Assembly (NCBI GenBank): GCA_002319925.1
Contig: DCFP01000193.1
Span: 19,725 to 36,496 of the forward strand
Length of the DNA: 16,772 nucleotides
Direction: 5' to 3'
Source: Holophagaceae bacterium UBA1801
GTDB lineage: Bacteria; Acidobacteriota; Holophagae; Holophagales; Holophagaceae
Made by a program: the position numbers and the translations under genes. How positions within the stretch are numbered: position 1 is the first letter of the stretch; the number at the start of each line of letters is the position of its first letter. Below are positions 13,365 through 16,772 of this stretch, piece after piece. The notes under the pieces are model-generated. The model had not been told where the DNA came from and did not search any database. It saw only the letters and a list, made by a program, of their open reading frames with translations.

Positions 13365-14804
13365 ATGTCTCCAGATATGAAACGCCTTTTGGATGCAGCA
13401 CTGCCCCACGGCGTGGAATGGGCGGGTCTCCGCCGGGTCCGCACCGCGGCTAGGGGCTACCGGGCCAAGGATGGCGAGTTTGATATGGCCTTCGATTACA
13501 TCGACGAGGGCTACATGATCGAAGTCCTGCACCAGGGTCAATTCGGATACGCTGCGCTGGCTTCCATGAATCCCGGCCATCTCCGTGAAGCGGCAAAACG
13601 CGCGCTGCGCCTGGCGATGGCAGCGGCTCCCCGCGCGATTTTCCGTTTCAGCCAGGATGTGCGGCCTCCCACCGTCACGCGCTACCAATCCCCCCGCCAC
13701 CTTCACGCGGATGTGGGAGCGGACCTGCTGGTGCGGCATGCCGTCGAATGGACCGAGGCCATGCAGATCTCGGACCGGATCGTGCAAGCGGCCGCGGAGA
13801 TCGAGGTGCGGGATATTGAGACCGAGATCGTCTCGACCTCCAGCGCATCCATCGAGCAGCATCTGCGTGTGGTCGGCATGGGCATCCAGGCCATCGCCCA
13901 GGACGGGGGTTGCACGCAGCGGCGCTCCGCCAACGGTCCCCGGGGCCGCGTCAACCAGGGAGGCTGGGAGATCCTGGACCTGGAACACGGCAAAGAGAGC
14001 GCCCAACGCATCGCAGAACAAGCCTTGGAACTCCTTTCGGCGCCGGAATGCCCGGCCATGACCGCGGATCTCGTGCTCGCCCCGGATCAGATGATGCTGC
14101 AGATCCACGAGTCCGTGGGCCATCCCCTGGAACTGGACCGCATCCTCGGCGACGAGCGGAACTACGCGGGCTCCACCTTCGTGAAGCTCGAGGATATTGG
14201 CACCCTGCGCTACGGGTCCGAGCTCATGAACATCACCTTCGACCCCACCATTCCCAGCGAAGCGGCTTCGTACGGCGCGGATGACATCGGCCATCCCGCC
14301 ATCAAGGAATTCCTGATCAAGGACGGCATCCTGGTGCGGGCGCTGGGTTCTCTGGAAAGCCAGCAACGTTCTGGAAAACCCGGCGTGGCCAACCAGCGGG
14401 CCCAGGGCTGGTTCCGTGCCCCCATCGACCGCATGGCCAACCTCAATCTCGAACCCGGAAAGGATCGGTTCGAGGACATCCTCGCTGCCGTGGAGAAGGG
14501 CGTTTTCATGGAATCCAACCGCTCCTGGTCCATCGACGACTACCGGAACAAGTTCCAGTTCGGCTGTGAATACGCCCGTCTCATTGAAGGCGGCAAACTC
14601 GGAGCGGTCGTCCGGAACCCCAACTACCGCGGCATCTCCGCCACCTTCTGGCGCAACCTCTTCAAGGTCGGCGAAGCCTCGACCTTCGGCGTTTTCGGAA
14701 CGCCCAACTGCGGGAAAGGCGAGCCCAACCAGGTCATCACCGTGGGTCACGCCAGTCCCGTCTGTGGTTTCCGCAACGTGGAGATCTTTGGAGGTGAGGC
14801 ATGA
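13365..14804 (+). CDS. tldD: TldD-family metalloprotease, catalytic subunit
   Basis: Catalytic half of the TldD/TldE zinc protease, which cleaves unfolded or modified peptides (for example microcin B17 maturation and CcdA turnover in E. coli). 479 residues, normal length. The metal motif HESVGH spans 248-253 in MLQIHESVGHPLELDRILGD, with His248, Glu249 and His253. Cys449 in NCGKGEPNQ corresponds to the third zinc ligand. GTLRYGSELMNITFDPTIPS, GKPGVANQRAQGWFRAPIDR and GISATFWRNLFKVG follow the family. ATG 13365 is chosen because AGGA (13353-13356) lies 8 bases upstream; an in-frame ATG at 13317 would overlap the upstream gene. The last four bases overlap the partner gene (ATGA). Confidence 0.94.
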   Translation: MSPDMKRLLDAALPHGVEWAGLRRVRTAARGYRAKDGEFDMAFDYIDEGYMIEVLHQGQFGYAALASMNPGHLREAAKRALRLAMAAAPRAIFRFSQDVRPPTVTRYQSPRHLHADVGADLLVRHAVEWTEAMQISDRIVQAAAEIEVRDIETEIVSTSSASIEQHLRVVGMGIQAIAQDGGCTQRRSANGPRGRVNQGGWEILDLEHGKESAQRIAEQALELLSAPECPAMTADLVLAPDQMMLQIHESVGHPLELDRILGDERNYAGSTFVKLEDIGTLRYGSELMNITFDPTIPSEAASYGADDIGHPAIKEFLIKDGILVRALGSLESQQRSGKPGVANQRAQGWFRAPIDRMANLNLEPGKDRFEDILAAVEKGVFMESNRSWSIDDYRNKFQFGCEYARLIEGGKLGAVVRNPNYRGISATFWRNLFKVGEASTFGVFGTPNCGKGEPNQVITVGHASPVCGFRNVEIFGGEA

Positions 14805-16156
14805 ACAGCGCGAAGGATCTTGAATTCTGCTTCCAGAAAACCTGCGATCTGCTCCTGGGCGAACTGCTGGCTGGCGAAGCCCTGGCCCTGGATTTCTCGG
14901 GCGAGATCAGCGATTTCATGCGCTTCAATCACGGCCAGGTGCGGCAGATCGGGTCCGTGCAGCGTGCGGAAAGCTCCCTCACCTACTTCCGGGATCAGCG
15001 CACCATCACCTCTTCCTTCGAATTGACCGGCGTCGAGGCGAAGGATATCGAGTACGCTGCAAACGCTCTGACCTTGGTCCGGCGGGAAGCCTCCCTGCTC
15101 CCGGAGGATCCCTACCAGACCCTGCCGGCCACTGGCGGGTCCTCGCGGAATGTTTTCTCCGGCCGCCTGCTGGAACCGGAACAGATTCCGGACGAGATCC
15201 TTGGCCCAGGCGAAATCCTGAGGGAAGCGGGCGCGGACTTCGTGGGTCTCTTCTCCCAGGGTGCCATCTGCCGGGGAACGGCCACCAGCGCCGGCGCACG
15301 ACACTGGTTCGCCACCGAGAATTTCGTGGTGGATTACTCCGCCTACCTGCCCAGCGGTAAAGCGGTGAAGTCGGTTCACGCTGGCACCGAGTGGGATACC
15401 GTGGCCTATGCCAGCCGGCTTGCATCGATCATTCCCCACCTAACGGCCCTGGCTCAACCCGCGCGGACGCTCCCGCCAGGGGAATACCGGGTCTACATCA
15501 CCCCCGACGCGCTCTACGAATTCGTGCCCTTCTTCTCCTGGAACGGTCTGGGCGAGCGCTGTATGCGCGAAGGGGAGAGTTCGTACCTCGCCTTGCGCGA
15601 TGGCCGGAAAAGCATGTCACCTGCCTTTCATTTGACCCAGGATTTCAGTCTGGGCCTTGAGCCCCGCTTCAATGAACTCGGCGAAGTGGCCGCGGAGAAG
15701 CTGGTGCTCATCGAGGGCGGGAAGCTCGTCAACACGCTGGTGTCCGCACGGTCCAACAAGCAGTACGGTGTGCCTTCCAACGCAGCCCCCGAAAGCGAAG
15801 ACGTGCGGTGTCCTGCCATCGGCGCGGGCCAGTTGGATGCGGAGAACGCACTGACCCTGCTCGGCACCGGCATCTACATCTCGAACCTCCACTACCTCAA
15901 CTGGAGCGACAACGACTCGGGCCGCATCACGGGCATGACGCGCTTCGCCTGCTTCTGGGTGGAAGAAGGAAAAATCGTGGCACCCATCCAGGACATGCGC
16001 TTCGACGAGAGCATCTACCACCTGTTCGGCGACAAGCTTCTTGGGCTAACGCGGCAACGTTCGCTGGTGCCGGAGACCGGCAGCTACGGGCTGCGTTCCC
16101 TGGGCGGAGCGCTGCTCCCGGGCCTTCTCGTGGACCGGTTCCCCTTCACGCTGTGA
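14801..16156 (+). CDS. TldE/PmbA-like subunit, non-catalytic partner of TldD
   Basis: 451 residues of the TldD/PmbA family. It has no HExxxH, as expected for the TldE (PmbA) half, which forms the substrate channel with TldD. Family features: FMRFNHGQVRQIGSVQ near 39-54, YRVYITPDALYEFVPFFSWN mid-protein, SNKQYGVPSNAAPESE, and the well-conserved C-terminal stretch GTGIYISNLHYLNWSDNDSG, RITGMTRFACFWVEEGKIVA, PIQDMRFDESIYHLFGDKLL. Start ATG 14801 overlaps the tldD stop by 4 bases, so equal expression through coupling is likely. Its stop overlaps the next start by one base (TGATG). Confidence 0.92.
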   Translation: MNSAKDLEFCFQKTCDLLLGELLAGEALALDFSGEISDFMRFNHGQVRQIGSVQRAESSLTYFRDQRTITSSFELTGVEAKDIEYAANALTLVRREASLLPEDPYQTLPATGGSSRNVFSGRLLEPEQIPDEILGPGEILREAGADFVGLFSQGAICRGTATSAGARHWFATENFVVDYSAYLPSGKAVKSVHAGTEWDTVAYASRLASIIPHLTALAQPARTLPPGEYRVYITPDALYEFVPFFSWNGLGERCMREGESSYLALRDGRKSMSPAFHLTQDFSLGLEPRFNELGEVAAEKLVLIEGGKLVNTLVSARSNKQYGVPSNAAPESEDVRCPAIGAGQLDAENALTLLGTGIYISNLHYLNWSDNDSGRITGMTRFACFWVEEGKIVAPIQDMRFDESIYHLFGDKLLGLTRQRSLVPETGSYGLRSLGGALLPGLLVDRFPFTL

Positions 16157-16772
16157 TGAAGGAAGCGGACCTGAAGCGGTACCTCATCGAGCTGGCGGTC
16201 GAAGGCTTCGAGCTGGCGGACGCTGGAGACGCCTTCGCGCTCCTGGACGAGCATTTGGAGTCCCTGGGTTCCCTCGATCCCGAGCTGAGGGATTCCCTCT
16301 TCTACGAGGCTGCCGACGCCTGGATCACCGGTGGTCTCTTGGATCCGGACCAGCTCACCCGCCTGGCCATGCGGCTGGAGTCAGAGGATTTCCTCTTCAA
16401 GGGCATAGGCCCAATCGAGGGGAACGACGTCTTCCGGCGGACCTTCTCGCTGCTGGTCCTCGATTCAATCGTGCGCCGCTCCAATGCCGCGGGCCTGCCT
16501 GACGTGCACCTGCCCGAATCCATCGCTGCAGCCATGGAGCGCTACGTGCGCGAGGAGCGGGATCTGCGCGGCTACGTGATCCCCTACGGCTGGGCCCATG
16601 CCCCTGCGCACGGCGCCGATGTCCTGCGCTCCCTCATGGCGGCGCCCATGCGGGAGGGCTGGAGTTCCCGCATCCTGGCGATGGTGCAGGAGCTGCTGTT
16701 GAAGAGCGGAAGCGTATATGCCCACCAGGAGGATCGGCGCTTCGCTCGCGTGCTCCTGGCACACGTCCGGTG
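16156..16772 (+). CDS. DUF2785-family protein, N-terminal part (3' end outside window)
   Basis: 205 intact codons from ATG 16156 to the window edge. All-helical, acidic product. The family signature is visible: DVFRRTFSLLVLDSIVRRSN (about 95-114), EERDLRGYVIPYGWAHAPAH (about 136-155) followed by GADVLRSLMAAP. The GWAHAxAHxAD block is the diagnostic element. DUF2785 has no established function; the conserved His pair may be structural or metal-binding, which is inference. The start overlaps the TldE-like stop by one base, so it is most likely translated by reinitiation as part of the same operon. Confidence 0.8.
   Translation, partial: MKEADLKRYLIELAVEGFELADAGDAFALLDEHLESLGSLDPELRDSLFYEAADAWITGGLLDPDQLTRLAMRLESEDFLFKGIGPIEGNDVFRRTFSLLVLDSIVRRSNAAGLPDVHLPESIAAAMERYVREERDLRGYVIPYGWAHAPAHGADVLRSLMAAPMREGWSSRILAMVQELLLKSGSVYAHQEDRRFARVLLAHVR

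Noticed and set aside
13359..14750. 463-codon - strand frame opposite tldD
   Set aside because: Shadow of tldD, which carries HESVGH and the family C-terminus.
1..16772. Search for CRISPR repeats, tRNA or rRNA genes, insertion sequences, attachment sites or riboswitches
   Set aside because: No spaced direct repeats, cloverleaf-like segments, transposase genes or long structured leaders seen by eye; there is no gene-free stretch longer than 152 bases.

Overview
This is a high-GC, densely coded bacterial chromosome segment. It holds 16 protein-coding loci, 14 on the + strand and two on the - strand. I see no rRNA, tRNA, CRISPR array, insertion sequence or phage gene. The gene types (flagellar rod genes, an MglA-type polarity GTPase, a fused AroDE, a TldD/TldE-like pair, Gram-negative P-ring assembly protein FlgA) fit a motile diderm bacterium with core biosynthesis. 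My best guess is Acidobacteriota of the Holophaga/Geothrix type, with Myxococcota-like lineages as the alternative. That is inference from gene content, not a database result.

Layout. (1) 1-793, - strand: N-terminal two-thirds or so of glucose-6-phosphate isomerase, cut by the window edge. (2) 900-3162: flgF-flgG-flgA, divergent from pgi, with a good sigma-54-type -24/-12 element just upstream. (3) 3241-3594: a small acidic DUF1292 protein with a His-rich N-terminus, closed by a strong hairpin. (4) 3701-6476: an aconitase-superfamily enzyme with the swivel domain FIRST, then a DinB-like protein and a DUF493/YbeD-like protein, tightly spaced. An AT-rich convergent terminator follows. (5) 6629-7264 (-) and 7370-8389 (+): a divergent pair, a kynurenine-formamidase/cyclase-family hydrolase and a DUF1338 enzyme carrying the 2-oxoadipate dioxygenase/decarboxylase metal triad. 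(6) 8490-10508: a GAF protein with a shortened GGDEF-like domain, then an MglA GTPase with an unusual proline-rich tail. (7) 10539-16772: a near-continuous run mazG - aroDE - hexapeptide transferase (frameshifted) - tldD - tldE-like - DUF2785 (cut by the edge), with overlaps of 4, 4 and 1 bases and two 16-base gaps.

How the genes may work together. flgF and flgG build the rod, and FlgA chaperones P-ring assembly. The GAF/GGDEF-like protein and MglA look like a signalling/polarity pair. The kynurenine-formamidase-like and DUF1338 proteins could both belong to amino-acid degradation passing through 2-oxoadipate. TldD and the TldE-like protein should form one metalloprotease. The rest of region 7 is housekeeping metabolism that probably shares a transcript.

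The points most worth a second look are the permuted aconitase, the GGDEF-like domain that keeps GGEEF but has lost its metal-binding segment, the MglA tail, the Ser-to-Gly change in the shikimate-binding motif of AroDE, and the one-base frameshift in the hexapeptide transferase. I found no clear wholly new multi-gene system. The GAF/GGDEF-like plus tailed MglA pair is the nearest candidate.
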